DNA of 28,589 nt from DAOTVX01 sp034436015 (GTDB lineage: Bacteria; Chloroflexota; Anaerolineae; Anaerolineales; Villigracilaceae). Below are positions 1 to 7,796 of this stretch, in pieces (the stretch's first letter is position 1; each line of letters starts with the position of its first letter). The notes under the pieces were generated by a model, which was given only the letters and a program-made list of their open reading frames with translations, made no database searches and was not told the origin of the DNA. Both the position numbers and the translations under genes were made by a program. The stretch lies in assembly GCA_034436015.1 (NCBI GenBank), contig DAOTWG010000033.1, positions 1-28,589 on the forward strand. Reading direction: 5' to 3'.

Positions 1-1107
1 GACGGTATCGAACTATTACCCATCGGTCACGAAATCATTACGGCCAAGCAAATTCTGGATGCAGAGTCCACGCCCACTGATTTCGAGAGATTGCGCCAAT
101 GGTCGGAACAGAGAGTTTGGGAGCAATCAGAAGTGCATGTTCCCTTGCCAGAGCTGCGAATCACACAAGGAGCTTATCCAGAAAAGACAAAAGAAGCCAT
201 TGAGAAATATATAGGCGCATACCAACAAGAGAACAGCCGAGTCCAAGCCATCTTGCGCTTTGCTTTACTCTGTGTGTTAGAGACTATCAGTTTCACTCGA
301 AAGGACGGTCAATACCTTCGCTGGGACTACCGCTCTGGGCGCACACACGGCAAGAAGATTTTTGACAAGGGTGAAATCCTAGAGTTCGGGCAAGCCATCT
401 GCGAAAAGATAAACGAGATTTTAGAAGATGTATCGCCCGTTCACCAAACAACGCTGTTCCCTCCTGAAAAACTCCAAGGACAAATCCGTTTGTATGATGG
501 CTCGTGTCTCCGAGTATTGCCCCGATTACCTGATAGCACCTACGATGCTGTTATGACTTCCCCACCTTATTGCAACCGCTGCGATTATACGCGCACGTAT
601 GCGCTAGAACTGGCGTTATTGGGTACAGGCGAACAAGGACTATTAGGACTCCGCCAGGAGATGCTCAGTTGCACGGTAGAAAACCGCGCAAAAGATCTGT
701 TAAGCATCAATCCACAATGGATAACAGCACTGGCTGCCGCCGATGAGCAGGAGCTATTACAGGCCATCCTGAAATACTTGGAAGACCAAAAAGCGCGAAG
801 AGCCTTGAATAACAATGGTATCCCCAGGATGGTCAGGGGCTATTTTTATGAAATGGCCTGCGTCATTGCAGAATGTGCGCGTGTTCTAAAACCGAACGCC
901 CCCTTGTTTATGGTCAATGATAATGTCCGTTATGCAGGAGCAAGCATTTCGGTAGATATGATCCTCTCTGATATTGCAGAGAAATTAGGTTTTCAAGTTG
1001 AACATATCCTCGTTTTGCCAAACGGCAAGGGGAATAGTAGCCAGCAAATGGGAGAGCATGGGCGTGAACCCCTACGCAAATGCATTTACGTCTGGAGAAA
1101 ATTGTGA
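1..1107 (+). CDS. DNA methyltransferase of an AvaI/BsoBI-type R-M system (5' end outside window)
   Basis: The frame is open from base 1, so the gene is cut by the window edge and 368 codons are visible. It carries the amino-methyltransferase catalytic motif IV, TSPPY, at visible codons 186-190, inside a stretch (DAVMTSPPYCNRCDYTRTYA) typical of N4-cytosine/N6-adenine methylases. The later segment LKPNAPLFMVNDNVRYAG fits the following motifs. No FxGxG SAM-binding motif I is visible; I infer it lies upstream of the window. The gene ends in a TGATG overlap with a BsoBI-like endonuclease, which indicates a type II pair recognising CYCGRG, probably with m4C modification. A TTG at 91 could be called as a start, but the upstream residues (DGIELLPIGHEI) look like real protein. 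Composition is AT-richer than the genes beyond 2.2 kb. The methylase call is firm; target and chemistry are inferred from the partner. Confidence 0.88.
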   Translation, partial: DGIELLPIGHEIITAKQILDAESTPTDFERLRQWSEQRVWEQSEVHVPLPELRITQGAYPEKTKEAIEKYIGAYQQENSRVQAILRFALLCVLETISFTRKDGQYLRWDYRSGRTHGKKIFDKGEILEFGQAICEKINEILEDVSPVHQTTLFPPEKLQGQIRLYDGSCLRVLPRLPDSTYDAVMTSPPYCNRCDYTRTYALELALLGTGEQGLLGLRQEMLSCTVENRAKDLLSINPQWITALAAADEQELLQAILKYLEDQKARRALNNNGIPRMVRGYFYEMACVIAECARVLKPNAPLFMVNDNVRYAGASISVDMILSDIAEKLGFQVEHILVLPNGKGNSSQQMGEHGREPLRKCIYVWRKL

Positions 1108-2062
1108 TGGCCTCGCACCCCTACCGAAACCATCTTCGGTCTAGTGATGATCTCGTCACGAGTTATGAAGCCACGCGTGCAGGCTTTGTTGCTCTTGCGC
1201 TTGAAAAGAACCGTCGTTCTACACCTTATGTCGCCGAAGCAAGAGCATTGCAAGAAGCTGCATCAAGGGCTAAAACGCCTGCTGATTTGCTGGATATCAA
1301 AGGCATAGAAGCAGGTCTTCTCACGGCGGCAGGATTATCTGACAAGGCTCTGGTTCATCTACAATAGAAGACAAGAGAGAAGCCATCAATGGTCTTATCA
1401 AGAATTTCCTTGAGCCAGCTGGAGAAAAGTGTGTTGAAGAACTGGTGTTTAGGTTTCTGCTGACACGTGGCGACGCGCTTGGCGGTTCAATGCGGAATAT
1501 TGGCGGCGTTTTAGCGCAGAGAAAACTTACCCGCGCTATCATTTCAACACTGGTGATAGCTGGTATTGGTTATAGATGGCAGCATTCGAAGACCAGGCAG
1601 TGGGTTGACATGACAGACGATGACTCGGAAATTGAGTTGTCTTTGCGTGGATTGAGCTGGGAAAACAAGGGCAAACCGCGCACCTTGATTTACAACTTGA
1701 CCGTTCCTTTGGTAAAAAACAATGTGGATATGTGTTTATTCAACCTTAATCCTGACGAGTTGCAGGCCACAGGGAATAAATCGGCCACATCTTATATTGC
1801 ACTCGGCGAACTCAAAGGGGGAATAGACCCTGCAGGCGCAGACGAGCACTGGAAAACCGCGCGAGCAGCCCTTGACCGTATCCGTGAAGCATTTTCTAAA
1901 GCGAAGCATTCCCCGCATATTTTCTTTATAGGTGCAGCGATTGAGAAGAAAATGGCGGTCGAGATATGGGATCAACTGGAAAAAGGATTGCTCACCAACG
2001 CCGCTAATTTGAACGATCCGAATCAAATTGCATCGGTTTCTCGTTGGTTATGCACACTGTAA
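1107..2062 (+). pseudogene. AvaI/BsoBI-family type II restriction endonuclease, one frameshift
   Basis: Two consecutive frames together give a near full-length homologue of BsoBI/AvaI (recognition C^YCGRG). The first runs from ATG 1107 (MASHPYRNHLRSSDDLVTSY) to a stop at 1365-1367. The second is readable from about 1361 (TIEDKREAINGLIKNFLEPA) to TAA 2060-2062. Compared with BsoBI as I remember it, the junction between SDKA and DKREAIN is 20 nt where 21 are expected, so a 1-nt deletion between about 1350 and 1369 explains it. The PD-(D/E)xK-type residues are kept in the second part: Asp in NVDMCLF, Glu and Lys in LGELKGG, and the following DEHW histidine. The start at 1107 is supported by GGAG at 1094-1097 and by the TGATG overlap with the methylase stop; an upstream ATG at 1080 lies inside the methylase. 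As read, the enzyme would be truncated before its catalytic half. A sequencing error is possible, but no homopolymer lies at the site. Confidence 0.9.
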
Positions 2063-2075
2063 TACAAACATGGCT

Positions 2076-2146
2076 GCCCAACACGCGCTTCACCTGACGC
2101 CGCTCCGCTGCGCTGCGCGGCGCAGGTGAAGCGCAAGCCGATGGAC
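2076..2146. repeat. Integron attC-like imperfect palindrome after the R-M genes
   Basis: Fourteen bases after the endonuclease stop is an 18-bp stem. The 12-bp arms GCGCTTCACCTG (2085-2096) and CAGGTGAAGCGC (2123-2134) match perfectly. Then comes one unpaired A (2097), a further 6 bp (CGCCGC 2098-2103 with GCGGCG 2117-2122) and a 13-nt loop. It is flanked by GCCCAAC (2076-2082), which fits the attC RYYYAAC box, and by GATGGAC (2140-2146), which fits GTTRRRY except for T to A at position 2. Position after a stop codon, ~71-nt length, an extrahelical base and flanking boxes all fit an attC recombination site. The damaged GTT triplet suggests it is degenerate. The alternative is an ordinary intergenic palindrome; no T-tract follows, so an intrinsic terminator is unlikely. 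Confidence 0.5.
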
Positions 2147-2211
2147 AGTTTTGTGGGAGACCTTTTCCATGCAGCCACAAGGCGGGTTTCGCTGCCTATA
2201 TCGGGCCGGTG

Positions 2212-3477
2212 TTATTCCTTTTCGTATGGTTGACCATCCGCCGCAGGTGGTATCGCGCGGCCTATTAGGCCAGCCAGGACGATCATCGTTACCAGATACG
2301 GCGCCATTGCCAGGAACTCTGAAGGAATAGGCACGCGCAGAATTTGCAATTTCACCTGCATCGAGTCGGCGAAACCGAAAAGGAGAGAGGAGGCAAACGC
2401 GCCGAAGGGAGTCCATTTGCCGAAAATCATGGCGGCCAAGCCGATGAATCCCTTGCCGGCCGTCATGATTTCATCGAACCGCCCTACCGAACCCAGGGTG
2501 AAGTATGCACCGCCCAGGCCGGCGATCGCGCCGCCCAGAATCACGTTGATATAGCGCATCTGGTACACATTGACGCCCAAGGTATCCGCTGCTTTAGGAT
2601 GCTCGCCGACCGCTCGCGTGCGCAATCCCCAGGCCGTGTAGAACAGCACAATGTGGAGAACAAGCACGAGCAACAACATCAAGTAGACGATCAGGTTGTT
2701 CTCGAAGAAGATCGGTCCGAGGATGGGGATCTTCGAAAGGAGAGGGACGGGAAGAATCGGGAACGTGCCGGAGTTATTGAGTAGATCGGTGTTGCGTTCC
2801 AGGAAACGCGCCGAGATGAAGCTGGTGATTCCCACGGCGAAGATGTTGATCGCCACACCGCTTACGATCTGATCCACGCGAAATTTGATCGCCAGCCAGG
2901 CGTGAATCGCCGCCACCAGCGCGCCGGAAAGAACGGCCACAAGCAAACCGATACAGAGATTGTGTGTCAATGTGGCCGAGACCACCGAAGTCAACGCTGT
3001 AATCAGCATAATGCCCTCGATGGCAATGTTGACCACGCCGGCGCGCTCACTGATGACGCCGCAGAGCGCGGCCAGCGCAATTGGCGTTGCGCGCACAAGC
3101 GAACTACTCAGCATGCCTACCAGGTTAAACGATGTCCCGCGCGCTGCCCAGACCAGAAACGCCGTCACAAACGCGAAGGCGGCTATGCCTACAAGCACCC
3201 CGTTGCTCCGGATACCGCGTGCCAGTTGCCAGATGCCCAGGAAAACCACGAGCAGGGCAAGGAAGGAAATTGTTGCCTGCACCGGCAGTACGAGGTCTGG
3301 AATGGGCAATGCCTGTGAACGCAAGGCGTTCACGCCGAAGGTCGCTTTCTGCCCGCTTTCTAGCCCCGCGCTGAACAATCCATATATGAGCAAACCAAGC
3401 AGAATCAGAGCGCTCCCGCCGCTCAGCCGACCACGGTGGAGAGATTTCTTCGTTGCCAATTGTCTCGAGTCAGTCAT
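2212..3477 (-). CDS. ABC transporter permease, BMP-type nucleoside/sugar importer (NupQ-like)
   Basis: This is a 421-residue polytopic membrane protein of the BPD_transp_2 (RbsC-like) family. It is the second permease of the importer encoded by the four minus-strand genes here. Many hydrophobic segments are evident from about residue 20 to 410. The cytoplasmic coupling-loop motif VGEHPKAADTLGVNVYQMR is followed by a Gly/Ala-rich helix (ILGGAIAGLGGAYFTLG), as in NupQ/YufQ-type permeases. The ATG at 3477 is preceded by a GAGG ribosome-binding site at about 6 nt. The gene begins 7 nt after the stop of the first permease, so the two are co-transcribed and probably form a heterodimer. It is the last gene of the operon; I see no good intrinsic terminator between 2211 and the attC-like element. 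Substrate cannot be read from the permease alone; nucleosides are the best guess from family precedent. Confidence 0.88.
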   Translation of the reverse strand: MTDSRQLATKKSLHRGRLSGGSALILLGLLIYGLFSAGLESGQKATFGVNALRSQALPIPDLVLPVQATISFLALLVVFLGIWQLARGIRSNGVLVGIAAFAFVTAFLVWAARGTSFNLVGMLSSSLVRATPIALAALCGVISERAGVVNIAIEGIMLITALTSVVSATLTHNLCIGLLVAVLSGALVAAIHAWLAIKFRVDQIVSGVAINIFAVGITSFISARFLERNTDLLNNSGTFPILPVPLLSKIPILGPIFFENNLIVYLMLLLVLVLHIVLFYTAWGLRTRAVGEHPKAADTLGVNVYQMRYINVILGGAIAGLGGAYFTLGSVGRFDEIMTAGKGFIGLAAMIFGKWTPFGAFASSLLFGFADSMQVKLQILRVPIPSEFLAMAPYLVTMIVLAGLIGRAIPPAADGQPYEKE

Positions 3478-3484
3478 TTGGGCC

Positions 3485-4753
3485 TCACTTTCCCCAGCCG
3501 CGTGTCAACACCACTTCTTCTGTGCGCGCTGCTTTGATGCGATAGAGAGCGCGAATAATGGCGGGAGCTGCCACAAAGACAATCACCAACCCCTGGATGA
3601 CGGAGATGATATCCATCGGGATGCCGGCAAGGGATTGCATACGCGTCGCTCCACTGCGCAGGAAACCAAACAACAGCGCTGCCAGGACCACACCGAGGGG
3701 GTGACTCTTTCCCAGCAATGCTAGGGCGATCGAATCGAAGCCATACCCTGCAGAGAATCCTTGCCCGACCCAGTGATCCACGCCCAAAACTTGAGTGGCT
3801 CCGGCCAGACCGGCCAGCGTACCGCTCAACACCATGGCCAGCACGAAATTGCGCTTGATATTCATGCCGGCATAGCGCGCGGCGCCCGGGTTTGCGCCGA
3901 CTGCCCGAATCTCGAAGCCCAGGGTGGTTTTAAAGAGCAACCAGTACACCAGAGCCGCGACCGCCAGCGCCAGGAAAAAGCCCACATGGAAGCGCAGGGG
4001 GTCCGGGAACAAGCGCGGCAATTCTGCGCTTGTTTCAATCACCGGCGTCACCGGCCGGTAGCCGGTCGCTTTCATCGGACCGTTCAGCAGCCAGTCGCTC
4101 AGGCGGAAAGCGATCCAGTTCATCATGATAGTGTTCACCACCTCGTGCGCGCCGGTTGCCGCCTTGAGATAGCCGGGAATAGCCGCCCACAAAGCGCCTC
4201 CGATTGCCCCGGCAAGCAATGCCAGCGGCAGATGCAGGTACCATGGCATGCCAAGCACGCTATATCCCACCCACGCCGAAGCCAGCGCGCCGATAAAGAA
4301 TTGACCCTCCGCGCCAATATTGAACAGACCGCAACGGAACCCCAACGCCACAGCCAGACCGGCAAAGATGTATGGAGTGGCCGTCGTCAGGCTCTCGGTG
4401 AAAGGATAGATCGCTTTGTAAAGGGCCTGTTTATCGCCGCCGGCCTGATACAGGCGAATGCCCTCTATGAATTCGCGCGGACTGCCCACAGAGCCATAGA
4501 ACAACGCGCCGTACGCGCTGGCAATCGAATTCCAGGTGGCCCGCAAAGCCGCCAGTGGCGCATGGAAAAAGTTGCGATACGCTGCCAGAACAGCAGCATC
4601 CGTGAGGACGATGATCGCCGCTCCGGCTACCAAGCCGGTGAAGACTGCTAGGACCGGTATCAGCAGTTCTTGCCAGAATGCCGACCGTGGATGATGCTCC
4701 ACGGAGGCCTTTTGACCGGCCTGTTTTTCGGCAGAGGACGGTTTCTTCGTCAA
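3485..4753 (-). CDS. ABC transporter permease, BMP-type nucleoside/sugar importer (NupP-like)
   Basis: First permease of the importer, BPD_transp_2 family, with multiple transmembrane segments beginning at LLIPVLAVFTGLVAGAAIIV. The coupling-loop motif is AVGANPGAARYAGMNIKRN, and the sequence GLFNIGAEGQFFIGALASAW is typical of this branch. Start choice: I use TTG 4753, because a perfect AAAGGAGG lies just upstream (4758-4765), overlapping the ATPase stop codon TAA (4764-4766), with a short 4-nt spacer. This gives 422 aa, close to its 421-aa partner. In-frame alternatives are ATG 4792 and TTG 4807, which would overlap the ATPase gene by 29-44 nt and have weaker ribosome-binding sites. The residues they add (MKKSWNEFSKGG) are hydrophilic and dispensable-looking. 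The N-terminal ~30 residues are a soluble Lys/Ser-rich tail either way. Confidence 0.87.
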   Translation of the reverse strand: MTKKPSSAEKQAGQKASVEHHPRSAFWQELLIPVLAVFTGLVAGAAIIVLTDAAVLAAYRNFFHAPLAALRATWNSIASAYGALFYGSVGSPREFIEGIRLYQAGGDKQALYKAIYPFTESLTTATPYIFAGLAVALGFRCGLFNIGAEGQFFIGALASAWVGYSVLGMPWYLHLPLALLAGAIGGALWAAIPGYLKAATGAHEVVNTIMMNWIAFRLSDWLLNGPMKATGYRPVTPVIETSAELPRLFPDPLRFHVGFFLALAVAALVYWLLFKTTLGFEIRAVGANPGAARYAGMNIKRNFVLAMVLSGTLAGLAGATQVLGVDHWVGQGFSAGYGFDSIALALLGKSHPLGVVLAALLFGFLRSGATRMQSLAGIPMDIISVIQGLVIVFVAAPAIIRALYRIKAARTEEVVLTRGWGK

Positions 4754-4763
4754 AGCGCCTCCT

Positions 4764-6332
4764 TTAGAAAACTCGTTCCACGACTTCTTCATCGCCGCAA
4801 GGGGCAATCTCCAGCGCCTCCGCCGGCTTGACGCCGGCCATTAGCAACCCCAGGTATTCCTTATTCACCCCTCTGGCCGGCACAATATCCACAATCTGCC
4901 CCCGGTACATGACCGCAATGCGATCCGAAAGCGCGATAATCTCGTCTAATTCCGGAGAGACAAGCAATACAGCGACTCCTTCGTCGCGCTTGGCGATGAT
5001 GCGGCTGTGAATGTACTCAATCGAACCCACGTCCAATCCACGTGTGGGATGCGCCGCGATCAATACCCGGATGGGTCGCGAGAACTCGCGCGCAATAATC
5101 ACCTTCTGTTGATTACCGCCAGAGAGCGTGGAGGCCAGTGCTAGCACATTCGGTGTGCGCACATCGAACTGCTCGATGAGCGCAGTCGCTGTGGCCGTAA
5201 TCGCCTTTTCCTGCAACACTATTCCGCGCGCAAAAGGTGGTAGGTAATATGTGCACAGCACCAAGTTGTCGCGTACCGGGAAAGAGAGCACCAACCCGTG
5301 TCTCTGGCGATCTTCAGGGACATGCGCCACGCCCCATTCCAGAACTCGACGCGGTGAAATGTGACGCAGAGGCCAACCCAGCAACCGAATCTCCCCATCG
5401 GCAATCGGCAGTAGACCGGTCAGGGCGTAGACCAACTCTGTTTGTCCGTTGCCCTGCACGCCGGCAATGCCCAGGACCTCCCCTGCGCGAACCTCAAACG
5501 AGATGCCGCGCACGGCCAGATGACTTCGCTCATCGTACACGTACAGATTCGCTACCTGCAGAGCGATCTCCTTGGGCTGAGCAGGTTTCTTGGGTACGAC
5601 CAAGTTGACCTCTCGCCCGACCATCATTGCGGCCAGTTTTTCCTGCGTCACCTCGGCAGGGGTTACCGTCCCCACCACCTGCCCCCCGCGCAAGACCGTG
5701 ATGCGGTCCGCGATGGCCAACACTTCCTTTAGTTTGTGTGTGATGAAGATAATTGACTTTCCTTGCGCCTTCAGCGAGCGCAAGATTTTAAACAGGCTCT
5801 CTACTTCCTGCGGTGTGAGCACTGCGGTGGGCTCATCCAGAATCAGGATATCTGCTTGGCGGTATAAAACCTTAATGATTTCTACACGTTGTTGTATGCC
5901 TACGGGCAAATCTTTAACGTACGCGTCCGGATCTACCTCCAGACCGAACTGTTCCGAAATCTGCCGGATTCGCGCTGCCACAGCCGCCCGGTCCAGGAAG
6001 AAGCCGCCCTTCGTGCTTTCCACTCCCAGCATGACGTTTTCGGTCACCATCATGACTGGCACGAGCATAAAGTGTTGATGAACCATGCCGATTCCCCGGT
6101 TAATTGCATCACGCGGACCAGAAAGCCTCACTTTTTCACCTTGTACAACGATCGTGCCCTCATCCGGGTGATACAGGCCGTAGAGAATGTTCATCAGAGT
6201 AGTTTTTCCCGCTCCATTTTCGCCAAGCAAGGCATGAATCTCTCCTTTCTCCAGAGTCAAGTCCACGTGATCGTTTGCCAGCACGCCGGGAAAGGCTTTT
6301 GTGATGCCGCGCAGTTCCAGAACAGGGGGCAT
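4764..6332 (-). CDS. ABC transporter ATPase with two nucleotide-binding domains (NupO/RbsA-like)
   Basis: A 522-residue energy-coupling subunit of the importer, with two fused ABC domains. Domain 1 has Walker A GENGAGKT (37-44), signature LPVGIQQ (142-148), Walker B ILILDE (Glu167) and the H-loop His199. Domain 2 has a degenerate Walker A lacking lysine (GVQGNGQTE, from 291), a canonical signature LSGGNQQ (403-409) and a Walker B in which the catalytic Glu is His428 (IAAHPT). One competent and one degenerate half is normal for RbsA/BmpB-type ATPases, so this is not decay. ATG 6332 is chosen because AAGGAG lies 5-6 nt upstream and homology begins at once (PVLELRGITKAFPGV). A longer in-frame reading back to 6380 would run through the terminator stem. 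It lies downstream of the lipoprotein gene and just ahead of the first permease. Confidence 0.92.
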   Translation of the reverse strand: MPPVLELRGITKAFPGVLANDHVDLTLEKGEIHALLGENGAGKTTLMNILYGLYHPDEGTIVVQGEKVRLSGPRDAINRGIGMVHQHFMLVPVMMVTENVMLGVESTKGGFFLDRAAVAARIRQISEQFGLEVDPDAYVKDLPVGIQQRVEIIKVLYRQADILILDEPTAVLTPQEVESLFKILRSLKAQGKSIIFITHKLKEVLAIADRITVLRGGQVVGTVTPAEVTQEKLAAMMVGREVNLVVPKKPAQPKEIALQVANLYVYDERSHLAVRGISFEVRAGEVLGIAGVQGNGQTELVYALTGLLPIADGEIRLLGWPLRHISPRRVLEWGVAHVPEDRQRHGLVLSFPVRDNLVLCTYYLPPFARGIVLQEKAITATATALIEQFDVRTPNVLALASTLSGGNQQKVIIAREFSRPIRVLIAAHPTRGLDVGSIEYIHSRIIAKRDEGVAVLLVSPELDEIIALSDRIAVMYRGQIVDIVPARGVNKEYLGLLMAGVKPAEALEIAPCGDEEVVERVF

Positions 6333-6359
6333 AGGTGCTCCTTCCATCGCCAAGCGTAC

Positions 6360-6389
6360 AAAAAGCCGGGGGGAGGACATCCCCCCGGC
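6360..6389 (-). terminator. Intrinsic terminator between the lipoprotein gene and the ATPase gene
   Basis: Read on the minus strand, a perfect 10-bp stem (GCCGGGGGGA, plus-strand arms 6365-6374 and 6380-6389) with a 5-nt loop is followed directly by five T (plus-strand A run 6360-6364). It sits inside the transporter operon, right after the binding-protein stop codon. It probably limits read-through, so the lipoprotein is made in excess over the membrane components, a common arrangement in binding-protein transporters. Confidence 0.85.
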
Positions 6390-6405
6390 CTGCGGTTACA
6401 CTCGC

Positions 6406-7509
6406 TTACTGGCCTGCCAGAACTCCATCTACGGTGATTACGCCGTTGATAAGATCCTGCTTCGCCTGCTCGATTTCAGCCTTCAGTTCGGCAGGTACAT
6501 CATCGTCGAATTCATGGTAAGGGGCAATATCCACGCCGCCATCTGCGATCGTATAGGTCACTGTGCCGCCCGTGAACTTGCCTTGCAGGATGTCCTGGAT
6601 GGTCTTGTACACGGCCACGTTAATCTTCTTGAGGACGCTGGTCAGTTCCACTTCGCGATATTCAGGGGCGGTGTCATACCAGTCGGCATCTACGCCGATG
6701 ACGAGGCAACCCTTGGTTTCCTTGCAGACTGCTGCCGTACCCAGGCCAACCGGGCCGGCCACTGGCAGGATGATGTCTGCGCCCTCCTGCATCAAGGATT
6801 CGGCAAAACGGCGTCCGTCATCTGTGGACTCAAAGTTTCCTGTGAATAGCCCTTCGCCGGTGGCGGTGCTCCAGCCCAATACCTGGACGTTCGCGCCGTG
6901 TTTCTGATTGTAGTACTTGACGCCGGCCTCAAAACCCTTCATGAAGATGGTCACGGTTGGGATTTTGATACCGCCGTAGGTGCCGACTTTGCCGGTCTTT
7001 GTCATGCCGGCTGCCAGGTATCCGGACAGGAAAGCCGCTTGGTCAGTCTGGAACATCAGGCCGCGCACATTCGCCAGATCAGTAGCAGAACCGCAATCCT
7101 TGCCCTCCTCGGCTCCGGGCCAGCAGTCAGGATAGGAATAATCCACGATGGCAAACTTCCGTTCTGGATTGGCCTTGGCGAACTTGGCCGTATCCACGCC
7201 TAGTAAGAAGCCAACCGTAATGATCAGGTCCATCCCCTCATCCAGATATTGCTGGATGTTCTTTGCGTAGTCTGACTGCTGTTGGGATTCAAGATACTTT
7301 CCGACAATGCCGTAGTCAGTTATAGCCTGTTGCACGCCGGCCCAGGCGCTGGCATTGAAGGATTTATCGTCAATACCACCCATGTCGGTGACCTGCCCGA
7401 CTTTCAGAGTGGGCTTTTCCGGCGCAGCCGTTGGAGCAGCGCCGCCGCAAGCAGCGAGAACGAGGGAGGCCAGAACAACCATAGCCAGAACAGAATACAG
7501 TTTCTTCAC
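6406..7509 (-). CDS. BMP-family ABC transporter substrate-binding lipoprotein
   Basis: A 367-residue extracytoplasmic binding protein of the Bmp/PnrA-like family, the receptor of the importer encoded downstream. The N-terminus is a type II signal peptide: KK, a hydrophobic core, and lipobox LAAC with the lipidated cysteine at residue 21. A short Gly/Ala/Pro/Thr linker follows, then the family's opening motif (KVGQVTDMGGIDDKSFNASAW). Later segments such as NVRGLMFQTDQAAFLSGYLA and ADIILPVAGPVGLGTAAV fit BMP proteins, which usually bind purine nucleosides; the ligand here is inferred. The start codon is GTG 7509, with GAGGAG 8-9 nt upstream. A terminator follows the stop, and a candidate promoter lies ~120 nt upstream. 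Confidence 0.93.
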   Translation of the reverse strand: MKKLYSVLAMVVLASLVLAACGGAAPTAAPEKPTLKVGQVTDMGGIDDKSFNASAWAGVQQAITDYGIVGKYLESQQQSDYAKNIQQYLDEGMDLIITVGFLLGVDTAKFAKANPERKFAIVDYSYPDCWPGAEEGKDCGSATDLANVRGLMFQTDQAAFLSGYLAAGMTKTGKVGTYGGIKIPTVTIFMKGFEAGVKYYNQKHGANVQVLGWSTATGEGLFTGNFESTDDGRRFAESLMQEGADIILPVAGPVGLGTAAVCKETKGCLVIGVDADWYDTAPEYREVELTSVLKKINVAVYKTIQDILQGKFTGGTVTYTIADGGVDIAPYHEFDDDVPAELKAEIEQAKQDLINGVITVDGVLAGQ

Positions 7510-7627
7510 AGTGCTTCTCCTCTCGAACAGAATTTAGGGGACTTCTGAACTATTGTATCGAATAACGAGAATTTCAACCCGTTGCACCTCCTGAGCGTGT
7601 GATATTTGTCTGACACATTTGCCTATA

Positions 7628-7657
7628 AGTATACAATACTCTTTAGGCTTTGTGCAA
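7628..7657 (-). promoter_or_regulatory. Candidate promoter of the BMP transporter operon
   Basis: On the minus strand TTGCAC (plus 7652-7657) and TATACT (plus 7628-7633) are separated by 18 bp and read towards the lipoprotein gene. The -10 region overlaps a small inverted repeat, AGTAT-TGT-ATACT. The implied leader is about 110 nt and holds a TGTCAGACA palindrome (7609-7617 in the plus sequence) that could be an operator. This is a sequence match only; a weaker TACAAT nearer the gene (plus 7552-7557) has no matching -35. Confidence 0.45.
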
Positions 7658-7784
7658 GTTTTTACAAAGATCGAGCCGCCTTTCTGGCATTTTTGCAACG
7701 ACTCTGTGGACATGAGTTCAGATCTTCGAAGTTGCGGAAACGCCAAGCCTCTCCCTGTTGCTTTCCTGCCGTCTCTCTCTATGG

Positions 7785-7790
7785 TATTAT
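7785..7790 (+). promoter_or_regulatory. -10-like hexamer just ahead of the histidine kinase start
   Basis: TATTAT ends 6 nt before ATG 7797, and no ribosome-binding site is seen. If it is a real -10 element, transcription would begin at or next to the start codon and the mRNA would be leaderless. The -35 match at normal spacing (TTTCCT) is poor, so confidence is low. Confidence 0.3.
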
Positions 7791-7796
7791 TCAAGC

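Noticed and set aside
3761..4651. 296-codon open frame on the plus strand opposite the first permease
   Set aside because: The opposite strand encodes a typical permease with a good start; the plus-strand product is Gln/His/Arg-rich shadow sequence.
4764..6332. Loss of Walker A lysine and Walker B glutamate in the second ATPase domain as a sign of decay
   Set aside because: Asymmetric sites are usual in RbsA/BmpB-type double ATPases; the rest of the domain is intact.
7534..7794. 86-codon minus-strand frame in the gap between the lipoprotein and kinase genes
   Set aside because: It spans the likely promoter regions of both genes and lacks a ribosome-binding site or recognisable motif.
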